DNA from: Microbulbifer variabilis
GTDB lineage: Bacteria; Pseudomonadota; Gammaproteobacteria; Pseudomonadales; Cellvibrionaceae
Assembly (NCBI RefSeq): GCF_023716485.1
Contig: NZ_CP092418.1
Location: 2,339,001-2,403,000, forward strand
Reading direction: 5' to 3'
DNA length: 64,000 nt
Shown piece by piece: positions 17,233 to 26,580 of the stretch (position 1 is its first letter; the number at the start of each line of letters is the position of its first letter). Position numbers and translations under genes: made by a program. The notes under the pieces were generated by a model that had not been told where the DNA came from, did not search any database, and was given only the letters and a program-made list of their open reading frames with translations.

Positions 17233-18078
17233 TTAGGCGCTGTCTTTTAGTTGCTTGGTTTTTTCAAACCAGAAAGCATAAAAATCTTCTGTTACCAGCT
17301 GCTCGATATTGGTTGCCTCTTCACGGGGACAAAATACGGTCGCGGTGATGACATCATGGCCAAGATCATTAGTGGTCACACTTACTTTTGCGTCAGGGCC
17401 AGAGAGCTCCACACCCATCCGATTTTCAATCAGCTTGCAGTAGCGCTCGGCAACTTCCCGAAAAGATTCGCAGTGCTCTTTCAGCCGTTCGGCAATAAAC
17501 TTCTTGGCTTCAAAGGGGTTTATCTCACTGCGCTCACGGGTTATCGAGAAAGTGTGCTCGATATAACGGCGCATAAAATTCAGGTTCTTTACCGGCTGAG
17601 TAAAAAAAGCATTATTGGGAATATAGAGAGTGGTCCCGGTATAACCATTGCCGAGGCCATGGGGGTCAATCTCCAAAAGCGTGGTGCTTAACCAGTCACT
17701 ATCAGTAACTTCGCCAAATTGGTCGCCCACTTTAATCCAATCGCCAACAGTAAAGGAGCGCATATTGGCTTGGTATAGGCCACCCACCAAGCACTGCACG
17801 GCCTCTCGCAATGCGAGGACAATCGCTACAGAAAAGGCGGCAATAGAGAGGGCAAAATCTCGTAATTCTGTCACCCAAACGGCAATTACACCGATGACCA
17901 ATAGCAGGTTGCCGATGTTGTGTACGGTGTTGATCCTACGACGCTTATCGGCTTTTGCCCAGTTACTGCGAGCAATGGCAAGGGTCAGTAAGCCGCGGAC
18001 TAAAAGAATGACGGCAACTACACAGAGAGTAATAAAGAGTTTGCTGTGGAAAATCTGTTCCAGTAACTCGGGATTCAT
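17233..18078 (-). CDS. MscS-family mechanosensitive ion channel
   Basis: A 281-residue inner-membrane channel. Three N-terminal membrane helices are visible (about residues 12-30, 48-68 and 72-98); the third is the Gly/Ala-rich pore helix (LSIAAFSVAIVLALREAVQC). Then come the MscS beta domain, with the block around RSFTVGDWIKVGDQFGEVTD, LEIDPHGLGNG and YIPNNAFFTQPVKNLNFMRR, and a C-terminal alpha/beta domain. Length is like E. coli MscS. Such channels release solutes on hypo-osmotic shock, fitting a strain that accumulates betaine and ectoine. A short tandem repeat lies just upstream. Confidence 0.88.
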   Translation of the reverse strand: MNPELLEQIFHSKLFITLCVVAVILLVRGLLTLAIARSNWAKADKRRRINTVHNIGNLLLVIGVIAVWVTELRDFALSIAAFSVAIVLALREAVQCLVGGLYQANMRSFTVGDWIKVGDQFGEVTDSDWLSTTLLEIDPHGLGNGYTGTTLYIPNNAFFTQPVKNLNFMRRYIEHTFSITRERSEINPFEAKKFIAERLKEHCESFREVAERYCKLIENRMGVELSGPDAKVSVTTNDLGHDVITATVFCPREEATNIEQLVTEDFYAFWFEKTKQLKDSA

Positions 18079-18104
18079 TCGGGGTGGTAGACCTCAGTTT
18101 TTTT

Positions 18105-18134
18105 GGTTGTTTCTTTGGTTGTTTCTTTGGTTGT
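18105..18134. repeat. Short tandem repeat upstream of mscS
   Basis: GGTTGTTTCTTT occurs twice in tandem (18105-18116, 18117-18128) followed by a half copy, with a T run in front. It sits 27 bases upstream of the mscS start, in its leader or promoter, so copy-number change could alter expression. Confidence 0.6.
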
Positions 18135-18322
18135 AGCCTTATAAGCCCATCTGTTTAGGTAGGTGCATTGAGAGCACTGGGCCAGTTGAAGGCGAAATCA
18201 GTGGGCTGTAATAAGAAGGAAGGTGCGCAATGTATCTTTAGGTGGCCCTTTTTGTAAATGGGCAGAGTAAATTACAGCCTTGATTGGCTATTTCACCCCA
18301 TTACTGCCTGCTCCGAACGTTG

Positions 18323-19069
18323 TTATCGGTAATCGGGATTGGAGAAGTCGGGCTTGCAACCTGCATCCCAAGCAGATCGCCGGTTCCCATGGGCGGGTAT
18401 GCCCCCCGCATCTTTTATCATTCGGGCCATATGCATTAGGTTCCAGGTCATGAAGGAGGTATTCCGGTTGGTAAAATCATTTTGTGGCCCGCCAGAACCG
18501 GGGTCGAGGTAAGAGGGGCCTGGACCGGCTTCGCCAACCCAGGCGGCATCTGCTTGTGGTGGAATGACATAACCCAAGTGTTGCAGGGAATAAAGGATAT
18601 TCATTGCACAGTGTTTAGCGCCATCTTCGTTACCTGTTATCAGGCAGCCGCCGACTTTTCCATAATAGGCATACTGCCCCTGATCATTAAGGTTTGACGA
18701 GTTGGCGTAGAGGCGCTCTATGGCTTGTGTGCAGATGGAGGATTTTTCACCGAGCCATATAGGGGTTGTGATGACGAGAATATCTGCCTCGTTAACCTGG
18801 TGATAAATTTTGGGCCAGTCATCGTTTTCCCAGCCGTGCTCGGTCATATCTGGATAGACACCGAAGGCGATATCATGGTCAACGGGCCTGAGCAGGCTTA
18901 CCGATATGTCATTTCTTTCCATAATCTCTCGTGAAATACGAATCAGTCCGTCGGTATGGGAGAGTTCTGGCGTTGGCTTGAGGGTACAGTTTAGGAACAG
19001 TGCTTTCAGATCTGAGAAATCCCAGTGGCTGGATTCGCACTCTTTGATTTGTTGATTGTTGAGAGGCAT
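18323..19069 (-). CDS. Flavodoxin-like NAD(P)H-dependent oxidoreductase
   Basis: A 248-residue protein of the flavodoxin-like/NADPH-dependent FMN reductase superfamily. LKALFLNCTLKPTPELSHTD is the phosphate-binding first loop, EADILVITTPIWLGEKSSIC is the second flavin loop, and YYGKVGGCLITGNEDGAKHC is the third. The C terminus (NRRSAWDAGCKPDF) is typical of a group of conserved bacterial flavoproteins whose substrate is unknown. I chose ATG 19069 because AAAGGAAC precedes it; the longer in-frame start at 19168 adds 33 residues without homology signs. It is monocistronic. Confidence 0.75.
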   Translation of the reverse strand: MPLNNQQIKECESSHWDFSDLKALFLNCTLKPTPELSHTDGLIRISREIMERNDISVSLLRPVDHDIAFGVYPDMTEHGWENDDWPKIYHQVNEADILVITTPIWLGEKSSICTQAIERLYANSSNLNDQGQYAYYGKVGGCLITGNEDGAKHCAMNILYSLQHLGYVIPPQADAAWVGEAGPGPSYLDPGSGGPQNDFTNRNTSFMTWNLMHMARMIKDAGGIPAHGNRRSAWDAGCKPDFSNPDYR

Positions 19070-19402
19070 CTCAGAGTTCCTTTTGCAGCAACTATTGAGC
19101 AAGTGTCGAGATTTGAATACAGGTATAGCAGCCAGGGAGCTAGTAAAGCTGTCGGTTGGTTCCAACAACCAATGGCTAAAGGCATGAGATTAGCGCGACT
19201 GCTGTTCTCGCTGCCATAGATCCCAGTGGTGAACTTCAACGATTGATAATGAGAGCGAAATGGGCAGGGGGCTACAGGCCTGCCAGCTGAAATTTGAATT
19301 GGCGCTTCTCTTCCACTAAAAGTCTGAAAATTTTAGGAGGTACCTGGGTTAATCCGCTACTTTATTTACTTAAAGTTCACAAGCGACTTACCGAGGTGCA
19401 CC
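19070..19402. other. Gene-poor spacer between divergent genes
   Basis: This 333-base stretch separates the flavodoxin-like gene from the secreted protein gene and should hold both promoters. Short frames in it have no ribosome sites and no family resemblance. I see no convincing hairpin or repeat. Confidence 0.5.
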
Positions 19403-20002
19403 ATGAAGGCGAATCTACCTCTGACTTATAGGTTCCTACCGGCCGTTTTCATTCTGACAGTTCTTTACTCTGCTCCATTGAGTGCAAATCCTGACATGAA
19501 AAATACTTTAGATGGCACTTGGTGTGCTGTCGATGGGGAGTCGTTTATTTTATATGAAAGCCAAAAAGACGCTTTGGATGTAGGTAAGGATATTTATTGT
19601 CGAACTTTCAAAGTCCTTAAGAAAACTAAAACCGGTGGGGGTGGCCGCTTCATTGACAGCTTCAAGAAGCCTGCTGACTTTAAGCATAAATTGGGCGGTC
19701 ACGAAGAGACAAAAAATGGAGCGAATACCAATAAGGATGTCGGTATCTTTGTCTTTTCGAACTCCGGTGATACCACTCGTATAGTGACTGTCGACGTATC
19801 AGATGAAAGCGTGGGCAACTTTACTCTCGACAGTAGCGGAATAATGCAGGGGTTTACCGAGGAGGTGACTTCTGATGCTCAAGTTCACGAAGCGCATGTG
19901 GGAATTTTGACTTTCAAGAGGGCTCCAGGCCCTATACCAGCAGCAGCAAAATTTGATCAGGAGTGGGAGTCCGTCTTCCAGGCGACACATAAGAAGCAAT
20001 AA
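19403..20002 (+). CDS. Secreted protein of unknown function
   Basis: A 199-residue protein not recognised by family. Residues 1-28 form a Sec signal peptide (LPAVFILTVLYSAPLSAN). The mature part begins with LDGTWCAVDGESFILYES and contains two Cys that could form a disulfide (GTWCAVD and DIYCRTF). A Lys/Gly-rich segment (KKTKTGGGGRF) lies in the middle and the rest is beta-rich. It is probably periplasmic. It converges with the integrase gene. No function can be assigned from sequence alone. Confidence 0.6.
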   Translation: MKANLPLTYRFLPAVFILTVLYSAPLSANPDMKNTLDGTWCAVDGESFILYESQKDALDVGKDIYCRTFKVLKKTKTGGGGRFIDSFKKPADFKHKLGGHEETKNGANTNKDVGIFVFSNSGDTTRIVTVDVSDESVGNFTLDSSGIMQGFTEEVTSDAQVHEAHVGILTFKRAPGPIPAAAKFDQEWESVFQATHKKQ

Positions 20003-20104
20003 GTGTTGGGCCTACCAGCAAAAGGAAATAGCCGCGTCTTTCGAAAAAGAGTGAAAGTCGCAAAGAATCACCAAGAAACAATCTAGCAAGGGGAGGATTG
20101 CGGC

Positions 20105-21112
20105 TTAGAGAAGCTCTGCCATTTTCTTTATTAGAATGGCCGAGGCGTTCTCACTAAACTGCTGCCCCTCCTCAATATACTCCCACACGGTGGCGTCGCT
20201 CTTCCAGCCACCTTGCTTCTTGATAAGCTCAAAGCCAATCTTTTCACGAGCCGCAGAGGTCGATAAGCCACGGCGAAAGCTGTGGCTGCTTAACTCGTCA
20301 ACAAAATCGAATCCGCAGGAGGTACCCAAGTTTTTTAGTAAGTCATTAATTGCTGCTGGGTTTAGCTGCCTGCTTTGCACCGTATCCCACCGGTTCACCG
20401 CTCGAAATACGGGCCCACTTTCAATGCCGCTGACCTTGAGCCAGGTTTTCAGAGCTCTTGCAGGGCAAGCCTCAGGAGCGCCAAAGGGCAGGGCGCGCAT
20501 CATTCCTTCGCCACTTTGGTCTGTTTTTGACTTGGGAAGCCTTACGATCACGCCTTCCTCCTCCCATACCAGGTTTTCCACCTGAATAGCCACTAGCTCA
20601 CTGCGACGAAAGGCACCAAAGAACCCTACCAGGATAAGAGCCAGATCACGTGCGCTCTTCCTCGTCTGGGGTTGAGTGCGTAAATATCGGGTCATGCTAG
20701 CAATATGCTGCAGGCTGAGGGCTTTTGATTTCTCTTTAGGTTTGCCGTGAGTGCGACGGACACCACGCATGGTTTTCTGAACCAATGGATCTGTGACGGG
20801 GTTTAGCATTCCCTGGTATTGATGCCATTGCCCGATTGCGGTGAGGTGAAGGTCTAGAGTGCGAGGATTAAGCTCCTCAGCGCGGCCGAGTACATAGCGC
20901 ACCAAAGTGCTGCCATCTGTGGGTAGCCTCCCTCCCCATTTTTCAAACTGGCGAATTGCCGAGCGATAAGCCCTGCGGGTGTTATCGGATGTGGCGGCAC
21001 TCAGGTATTTCTGAATGTCCTCATCGGTCAACAATACACCAGTGCCCCCGTGTGTACTGGGAGTGTTCTTTTCGAGATGCTTTTTGGCGGTAAGAGATTT
21101 GTGATGTTTCAT
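20105..21112 (-). CDS. Tyrosine recombinase (phage-type integrase)
   Basis: A 335-residue site-specific recombinase. The N-terminal SAM-like core-binding domain spans about residues 28-120 (TSDNTRRAYRSAIRQFEKWG). The catalytic domain contains the first Arg in FFGAFRRSELVAIQ, a beta-hairpin Lys in RLPKSKTDQSGEG, the SHSFRRG box with His and second Arg, and VWEYIEEG with the nucleophilic Tyr. All catalytic residues therefore seem present. It is divergent from a KfrA-like gene across 193 bases that hold a 36-base inverted repeat. No other mobile-element genes, transposase or tRNA target were seen nearby, so its role may be plasmid/chromosome dimer resolution, a small integrating unit or a domesticated recombinase. 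Confidence 0.88.
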   Translation of the reverse strand: MKHHKSLTAKKHLEKNTPSTHGGTGVLLTDEDIQKYLSAATSDNTRRAYRSAIRQFEKWGGRLPTDGSTLVRYVLGRAEELNPRTLDLHLTAIGQWHQYQGMLNPVTDPLVQKTMRGVRRTHGKPKEKSKALSLQHIASMTRYLRTQPQTRKSARDLALILVGFFGAFRRSELVAIQVENLVWEEEGVIVRLPKSKTDQSGEGMMRALPFGAPEACPARALKTWLKVSGIESGPVFRAVNRWDTVQSRQLNPAAINDLLKNLGTSCGFDFVDELSSHSFRRGLSTSAAREKIGFELIKKQGGWKSDATVWEYIEEGQQFSENASAILIKKMAELL

Positions 21113-21180
21113 GATGCTCGAATTGCTGGGAAACCTCCTGTTTGTACTGGAGGTACGTTATTACGGGAATCTTACAGAAA

Positions 21181-21216
21181 TATAACCTGCGATAATAGTC
21201 ATTATCGAAGGTTATA
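21181..21216. repeat. 36-bp interrupted inverted repeat between integrase and kfrA-like genes
   Basis: TATAACCT-g-CGATAAT lies opposite ATTATCG-a-AGGTTATA around a four-base centre; 15 of 18 positions match. Two further palindromic stretches follow (GTAATATTAC at 21255-21264 and ATTAC/GTAAT arms at 21260-21276). The layout fits either an operator for the KfrA-like protein or a core recombination site for the integrase. Confidence 0.75.
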
Positions 21217-21305
21217 CAGCGGAATTTTTCAGGTATGAAAAATTATAAAATAATGTAATATTACGTATTATGTAATTTGTAACGAAATAATCTAAGGTGA
21301 AGCTT

Positions 21306-22361
21306 ATGGCACGCACTGGGGTCACGTATCTGGATATTGTTCAGGCCGCCAAGGCCATCAAGGCCCGTGGAGAAGAGCCCACCGTTGATCGAGTGAGGGC
21401 CCAGTTGGGAACCGGCAGCAAAAGCACTATTGCCCCTCTGCTTAAAAGATGGCGCAGTGAATCTGCGAGCAATACGGATAGTAGTGGGCTCCCACGAGAC
21501 CTGGTGGATGCACTGAAAGGCCTACATCAAAGGATCCAGGAAGCGGCAAGCAAGCAGGTAGAGGAGCTTCAGCAGGAGTTCCTCGTGCAGGAAAAAGAGA
21601 TCACTTCACAGTTAGAGGAGTTGAGAGCCACTAGTAACCAGCAGGCCGCCAGTATTCGTGATCTTGAGCATAGGCTTTCGTCGACCGAGGCGGAAAAGCG
21701 TAGATTCAAGCAGTCCTTACAAGAGACCCAGACTGCCCTGGAAAAAAGTGAGTACCAGAAGCAGGAAGCTATGCAGCGTATTGCGGAGCAAAAAGTGATG
21801 ATTGAGGAAGTAAAGCAGGAAAATAGGGATGTCCGCGAACACTTTGAGCACTTTCAACAGCGTACTGCCAATGACCGGCAATATGAGAGAGACCAGTATC
21901 GCTCAGCTGCGGAGCAACTGAAGGGGCAGATCGCAGTACTTACTGAACAGCTGACCCTCTCAGAGCGTAGATTCAACGAGCAGGAGTTGCTTTACAAGCA
22001 GGGACAGGCTCTGATTGCTGAAATCAATCGAGAGAAGCAGCAGCTTAGCGAACAGGTTGGGGTGGCCAGTACAGAGGCTGCAAACCTAAGGGAGCAGGCA
22101 GAAGAGCAGGCGTGTGAGCTGAAAGACAGGCAGGCAGAGGTGGCTAGCTTGCGCGAGCAAATCTCTAAGCTGCAACGTGAAGGTTCTTCGGCTCAGAAGG
22201 AAGTGCAACTACAACAGAGTGCCCTAAACAGATTAGAGTTGGAGCTTACCACTACAAAAGATCGCCTCGAACAACTCGCCGATGAGAACCGCACCCTGAT
22301 TCAGGAGAAAGCGGTGATTCAGGGGCAGTTTTCTCAGCTGGAGAACTCTCTAAAACCCTAG
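21306..22361 (+). CDS. KfrA-like DNA-binding coiled-coil protein
   Basis: A 351-residue protein. The N-terminal 60 residues match the KfrA helix-turn-helix domain (GVTYLDIVQAAKAIKARGEE, PTVDRVRAQLGTGSKSTIAP). From about residue 65 to the end it is an almost uninterrupted Gln/Glu-rich coiled coil. KfrA on plasmids is an autorepressor that binds operator DNA and is proposed to have a role in partition; chromosomal relatives are poorly characterised. ATG 21306 has AAGG at 21294-21297; a GTG at 21297 overlaps that site and is rejected. It is divergent from the tyrosine recombinase and shares the inverted-repeat region with it, which suggests that it regulates or architecturally assists the recombinase. 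Confidence 0.82.
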   Translation: MARTGVTYLDIVQAAKAIKARGEEPTVDRVRAQLGTGSKSTIAPLLKRWRSESASNTDSSGLPRDLVDALKGLHQRIQEAASKQVEELQQEFLVQEKEITSQLEELRATSNQQAASIRDLEHRLSSTEAEKRRFKQSLQETQTALEKSEYQKQEAMQRIAEQKVMIEEVKQENRDVREHFEHFQQRTANDRQYERDQYRSAAEQLKGQIAVLTEQLTLSERRFNEQELLYKQGQALIAEINREKQQLSEQVGVASTEAANLREQAEEQACELKDRQAEVASLREQISKLQREGSSAQKEVQLQQSALNRLELELTTTKDRLEQLADENRTLIQEKAVIQGQFSQLENSLKP

Positions 22362-22701
22362 ACAAGTCTTGGGCTGGCTATACTTCTAGATGAAGCTCTA
22401 ATTGAGCGATTCAGGGCAAAGAGCCTCGCTTTTACTAAGTTTCCAGCCCTTACTTTGAAACTGCTAGACCGCAAATGGCAGTTTGCGGCAGTATGTCCAG
22501 GCAGTCTCGCCCCAAGCTGTCTCTAAAAATGAACTTATCGCCTTGGCTGACTAATTCGTAGGCAGCTAAACTTGCTAGCAAGCCACTCAGTTTGCCTCTA
22601 CCCCAAACAAACGGATTCAGCCCCACATTTTAACTCCAGGCTGACAAGCACGTTTCTTTTAATTGGCCTAATCAGTTCTTTGAGTATCCTGGAGAGAAGT
22701 A
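22362..22701. other. Intergenic region before the BCCT cluster, one hairpin
   Basis: This 340-base stretch has no plausible gene. CCGCAAA (22469-22475) and TTTGCGG (22482-22488) form a perfect seven-pair stem with a six-base loop, roughly 110 bases after the kfrA-like stop. No T run follows it. The remainder should contain the promoter for the first BCCT gene. Confidence 0.45.
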
Positions 22702-24372
22702 TTGGCAGGAAACTTTCAGCGGATCATCGATAAGCCAACTTTCTTTGGGGCGCTTGGCTTGCTTCTCATGGTTACCCTTCCGCTCATTATTTATCCAAAA
22801 CTGGGTGCGAAGTGGATTCTGAATGCGAAGAACTTTGTAACGGATGACTTGGGTGTTTTTTATCTGTTGCTGGGAGTTGGTGCATTACTGTTTATGACCT
22901 ACATCATTTTTAGTGATATCGGTCAAATCAAACTTGGAAAACCTGAAGAAGAGCCAGAATTTAGCACCTTGTCATGGGCCTCCATGCTTTTTTGTACAGG
23001 CATTGGGGCATCTATTTTGTACTGGTCAATGGTGGAGTGGATCTATTATTACCAAACGCCACCATTTGAGTTAAAAGGGCTTACTCCGGAGGCTGCCCGC
23101 TGGGCAATCGCTTTTGGTATATTCCATTGGGGTCCTATTGCCTGGTCGATTTACCTGATTCCGGCTCTACCAATTGCTTACTTTTACTATGTAAGGCACC
23201 GCAATGTCTTAAAAGTAAGTGAGGCGCTTATGCCTGTTTTAGGTGAGCAGCGGGCAAAAGGGTCTATTGGCAAGTTGATAGATGTTTGTTTTGTTTTTGG
23301 TATGTTAGGTGGTGGGGCAACGACATTAGGAATTGCTGCGCCCTTGATTTCTGAGGGTGCACATGAACTATTTGGTGCGCCTACAGGACTGACTACACAA
23401 ATTTTTATTCTGATGCTCTGCACTGCAATATTTGGCTGCAGTGTGTATGCCGGGCTTAAAAGGGGAATTAAGACTTTATCAAACTTGAATATGTGGCTTG
23501 CGATGTTTTTATTGGCTTTCGTCCTTATTGCTGGCCCTACTTTATTTATGCTTAATGCGGGATTGGATTCTTTGGGGAAAATGCTTAACAGTATTCTTCA
23601 TATGGCCACATGGACAGAGCCCTTTGGTCGATTCAGAGAATTCCCTCAAACCTACGTCTCTCAAGACTGGACCATCTTCTATTGGGCCTGGTGGTTGGTG
23701 TTCGCCCCAAGTGTTGGATTGTTTATTGCTCGCATATCACGCGGGAGAACCATTAAAGCTATGGTTGTTGGTGCAATATTTTATGGCACCCTGGGCTGCT
23801 TCTTATTTTTCCTAACTCTGGGAAACTATGGGGTTTACCTGCAGTTCTCAGGTGAGCTGAATGTGGTACAGCTTCTCAACCAACAGGGGGGTACTGCAAC
23901 TATATTCGCTATCTTGCAAACACTCCCTATGAGTAATTTGGTCATTATTGTTTTCACTTTACTCGCGATAATTTTCACAGCCACTACATTTGATTCTATA
24001 TCCTATATACTCGCTGCCGTTGTTCAAAAGGAAGTGAAAGATGAGCCAGCTCGCTGGAATCGTTTGTTTTGGGCGTTTGCATTATCGGTGATGCCTATTA
24101 CGCTTCTCTTTTTGGGTGGGCTGGAAGCCCTACAAACAGCAAGTATTGTCGGTGGTGTTCCGTTGCTACTTGTTGCAATATTGCTTTGCGTATCGATTGT
24201 AAAGGCAGCTCATTACGATTTACGCCACCAGCCGAGCTACGAGGAAAAGGAAATCTATATCGAGCACCCGCCAGAAGATACCCCCTGGAGTGAAGAGGGC
24301 GATTGGGGGACGGCTTGTAGCTCTGTAAAGAAAGATAGCAGCAAAGAAGCTTCCAGAAAAAAGAATCCTTAA
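22702..24372 (+). CDS. BCCT-family betaine/choline/carnitine transporter, paralogue 1
   Basis: A 556-residue inner-membrane carrier with about 12 membrane helices. BCCT landmarks are GIGASILYWSMVEWIYYYQ, HWGPIAWSIYLIPALPIAYF and the helix-8 signature DWTIFYWAWWLVFAPSVGLF with ARISRGRTIK after it. The SMVEW/YYYQ wording resembles carnitine/betaine-type members such as CaiT more than sodium-coupled BetP; this is an impression, not a measurement. The soluble C-terminal tail (YEEKEIYIEHPPEDTPW) is acidic. TTG at 22702 is the start: GGAGAG is correctly placed before it, and all three paralogues begin at the same point before IDKPTFFG. It is the first of three near-tandem copies. Confidence 0.9.
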   Translation: MAGNFQRIIDKPTFFGALGLLLMVTLPLIIYPKLGAKWILNAKNFVTDDLGVFYLLLGVGALLFMTYIIFSDIGQIKLGKPEEEPEFSTLSWASMLFCTGIGASILYWSMVEWIYYYQTPPFELKGLTPEAARWAIAFGIFHWGPIAWSIYLIPALPIAYFYYVRHRNVLKVSEALMPVLGEQRAKGSIGKLIDVCFVFGMLGGGATTLGIAAPLISEGAHELFGAPTGLTTQIFILMLCTAIFGCSVYAGLKRGIKTLSNLNMWLAMFLLAFVLIAGPTLFMLNAGLDSLGKMLNSILHMATWTEPFGRFREFPQTYVSQDWTIFYWAWWLVFAPSVGLFIARISRGRTIKAMVVGAIFYGTLGCFLFFLTLGNYGVYLQFSGELNVVQLLNQQGGTATIFAILQTLPMSNLVIIVFTLLAIIFTATTFDSISYILAAVVQKEVKDEPARWNRLFWAFALSVMPITLLFLGGLEALQTASIVGGVPLLLVAILLCVSIVKAAHYDLRHQPSYEEKEIYIEHPPEDTPWSEEGDWGTACSSVKKDSSKEASRKKNP

Positions 24373-24373
24373 A

Positions 24374-24426
24374 GGCTTATATACCCTCAGTCTTAGGGGC
24401 AATTCAGTGAGAAGGGTATATGAGCC
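24374..24426 (+). terminator. Long-stem hairpin after BCCT 1
   Basis: GGCTTATATACCCT (24374-24387) pairs with AGGGTATATGAGCC (24413-24426) with one G-T pair; the loop is 25 bases. It begins two bases after the stop codon. No T run follows, so termination or 3' end protection are both possible. The remaining spacer up to 24816 shows nothing else clear. Confidence 0.5.
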
Positions 24427-24816
24427 CACTATAAAATACCTATGAGTGCGCATATAGGCTTTACACTTAAATTCCAGAGCCTGCATACATTCTGATCTAT
24501 TTGGGAATAATGGGCGGTCAGGTTGTATTCATAAAGAGGTTATAAAACCGGCAGGCTACAGAGTTTAACGTCTTTTATCTTATCTTCTAAGCCCTTGTTT
24601 GATGGCCAGATTGTTTTGCTTTTGAACACTAAAAACAGCCTGTTATTGAAATTAATGGCCTTCCTGTTAAAATTACAGACCAAATAATAATCACATCTAA
24701 CCAATCATATTCCGTCTCTATAAAAGTTATTCCACTCTACCATCTGTCTTCATTTCCTTTCGGAGATCGAACCCACTTTTATTTTGTCGGCTTTGTACAC
24801 TGCTCGGAGAAGTGCA

Positions 24817-26511
24817 TTGACTAAGAGTTTTAGAGAAATTATCGACAAGCCAACATTCTTCGGATCACTTGCACTACTTTTGCTAGTTACAGTTCCACTG
24901 ATTGTTTTCCCTGAAGTCGGATCAGTATGGGTTAAAGTCGCAAAGGATTTTGTTACCGACCAGCTCGGCGTCTTTTATCTATTACTGGGGGTAGGGGCCA
25001 TCCTCTTTATGGTTTATATCGTATTTAGCGATATAGGCCAGATAAAGCTCGGTAATTCGGAAGAAGATCCGGAGTTTTCTACAGCGTCCTGGGCATCCAT
25101 GTTGTTTTGCTCTGGTATTGGAGCTTCAATCCTCTACTGGTCGATGGTGGAATGGATTTACTACTATCAAACTCCACCCTTCCAAATTGAGGGGGGAACA
25201 CCTGAGGCTGCACGCTGGGCCGTTGCCTATGGCATTTTTCACTGGGGGCCATTAGCTTGGGCGATTTACCTGATTCCCGCTCTGCCGATTGCTTATTTTT
25301 ACTATGTCAGAAACCACAGTGTGCTGAAGATTAGTGAAGCGCTAATGCCCGTGCTAGGTGAAGAACGCGCGAAGGGTGGTATTGGCAAGTTAATTGATGT
25401 GCTATTTATCTTTGGCATGCTGGGAGGAGGGGCAACTACATTGGGGATTGCCGCTCCACTGATTACCGAGGGAGCACATGAGCTATTGGGAGTACCAAGA
25501 GACTTGGGTACACAGGTTATTGTGCTTATGATCTGTACACTTATTTTTGGTTACAGTGCTTTTGTGGGTCTAAAAAACGGTATCCGAGCCCTCTCCAACA
25601 TTAATATGTGGCTTTCAGTATTATTGTTGGTATTCGTGTTTCTTGTTGGTCCCACCCTGTTTATGTTGAATACCGGCCTGGATGCTTTGGGCAGGGTACT
25701 TGACAACATCTTCCATATGGCTTCCTGGACTGAACCTTTCGCACAATTTGAACAATTTCCTGATACTCATTTTCCTCAAGATTGGACCATTTTCTACTGG
25801 GCATGGTGGCTGGTTTTCGCACCCAGCGTAGGCTTGTTCATTGCCAGAATATCCCGAGGCCGCACCATAAAGGCAATGGTAGTCGGCTCGATTTTCTTTG
25901 GCACTCTCGGCTGTTTCTTGTTCTTTATGGTTCTGGGGAACTATGGGGTCTACTTACAGTTTTCAGGTGAATTGGATGTGGTGCAGGTATTGAACCAGCA
26001 GGGAGCAACTGCAGCAATATTTGCCGTTTTACAGACTCTGCCAGCGAGTCAGTTCGTAATATTGATTTATACCATTCTTGCACTGATCTTCACGGCCACT
26101 ACCTTTGATTCTATTTCCTATATTCTTGCCGCAGTAGTACAGAAAGAAGTAGATGAGGAACCAGTGCGCTGGAATCGGGTCTTTTGGGCATTTGCCCTGT
26201 CCATTATGCCCGTAACACTGATGTTTCTTGGTGGGCTGGATACCTTACAAACAGCCAGTGTTATTGGAGGTGTCCCACTTCTGATTGTTGCGCTTCTGTT
26301 ATGCATCTCAATCGTTAAAGCGGCTCACTATGATTTACGCTACCAGCCCAGTTACGAAGAAAAAGAAATTTACATTGAAGACTTTCCTAAGGATGACCCT
26401 TGGAGTAAAGATGGGGATTGGGAGTTACCGGCTTCTTCCCCCCATGGGGTATCTCATGACGACAAACCACATATTGAAGGGGATCCAGGTAGTCATCCGT
26501 CTCGTTTATAA
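24817..26511 (+). CDS. BCCT-family transporter, paralogue 2
   Basis: A 564-residue BCCT carrier very similar along its full length to the preceding one: the same FREIIDKPTFFGS opening, GIGASILYWSMVEWIYYYQ, GMLGGGATTLGIAAPLITEG and DWTIFYWAWWLVFAPSVGLF. The C-terminal tail again carries YEEKEIYIED and is longer (about 60 residues). I chose TTG 24817 because CGGAGAAG precedes it and the start aligns with the other two copies; an upstream TTG at 24784 would add 11 residues. Its substrate is probably betaine or a related quaternary amine, and differences from the other copies may reflect different affinity or regulation. Confidence 0.88.
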   Translation: MTKSFREIIDKPTFFGSLALLLLVTVPLIVFPEVGSVWVKVAKDFVTDQLGVFYLLLGVGAILFMVYIVFSDIGQIKLGNSEEDPEFSTASWASMLFCSGIGASILYWSMVEWIYYYQTPPFQIEGGTPEAARWAVAYGIFHWGPLAWAIYLIPALPIAYFYYVRNHSVLKISEALMPVLGEERAKGGIGKLIDVLFIFGMLGGGATTLGIAAPLITEGAHELLGVPRDLGTQVIVLMICTLIFGYSAFVGLKNGIRALSNINMWLSVLLLVFVFLVGPTLFMLNTGLDALGRVLDNIFHMASWTEPFAQFEQFPDTHFPQDWTIFYWAWWLVFAPSVGLFIARISRGRTIKAMVVGSIFFGTLGCFLFFMVLGNYGVYLQFSGELDVVQVLNQQGATAAIFAVLQTLPASQFVILIYTILALIFTATTFDSISYILAAVVQKEVDEEPVRWNRVFWAFALSIMPVTLMFLGGLDTLQTASVIGGVPLLIVALLLCISIVKAAHYDLRYQPSYEEKEIYIEDFPKDDPWSKDGDWELPASSPHGVSHDDKPHIEGDPGSHPSRL

Positions 26512-26580
26512 ACGATAACAAACGGCTGAAACCTATGGGAGGTTTAAACTAGGGGTATAGACAGCGGGAGCAGAGGGGCA

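Noticed and set aside
20105..22361. Full mobile element or prophage around the integrase
   Set aside because: Neighbouring genes are ordinary metabolic or transport genes, with no phage structural genes, transposase, tRNA or visible direct-repeat borders; only the two-gene pair is supported.
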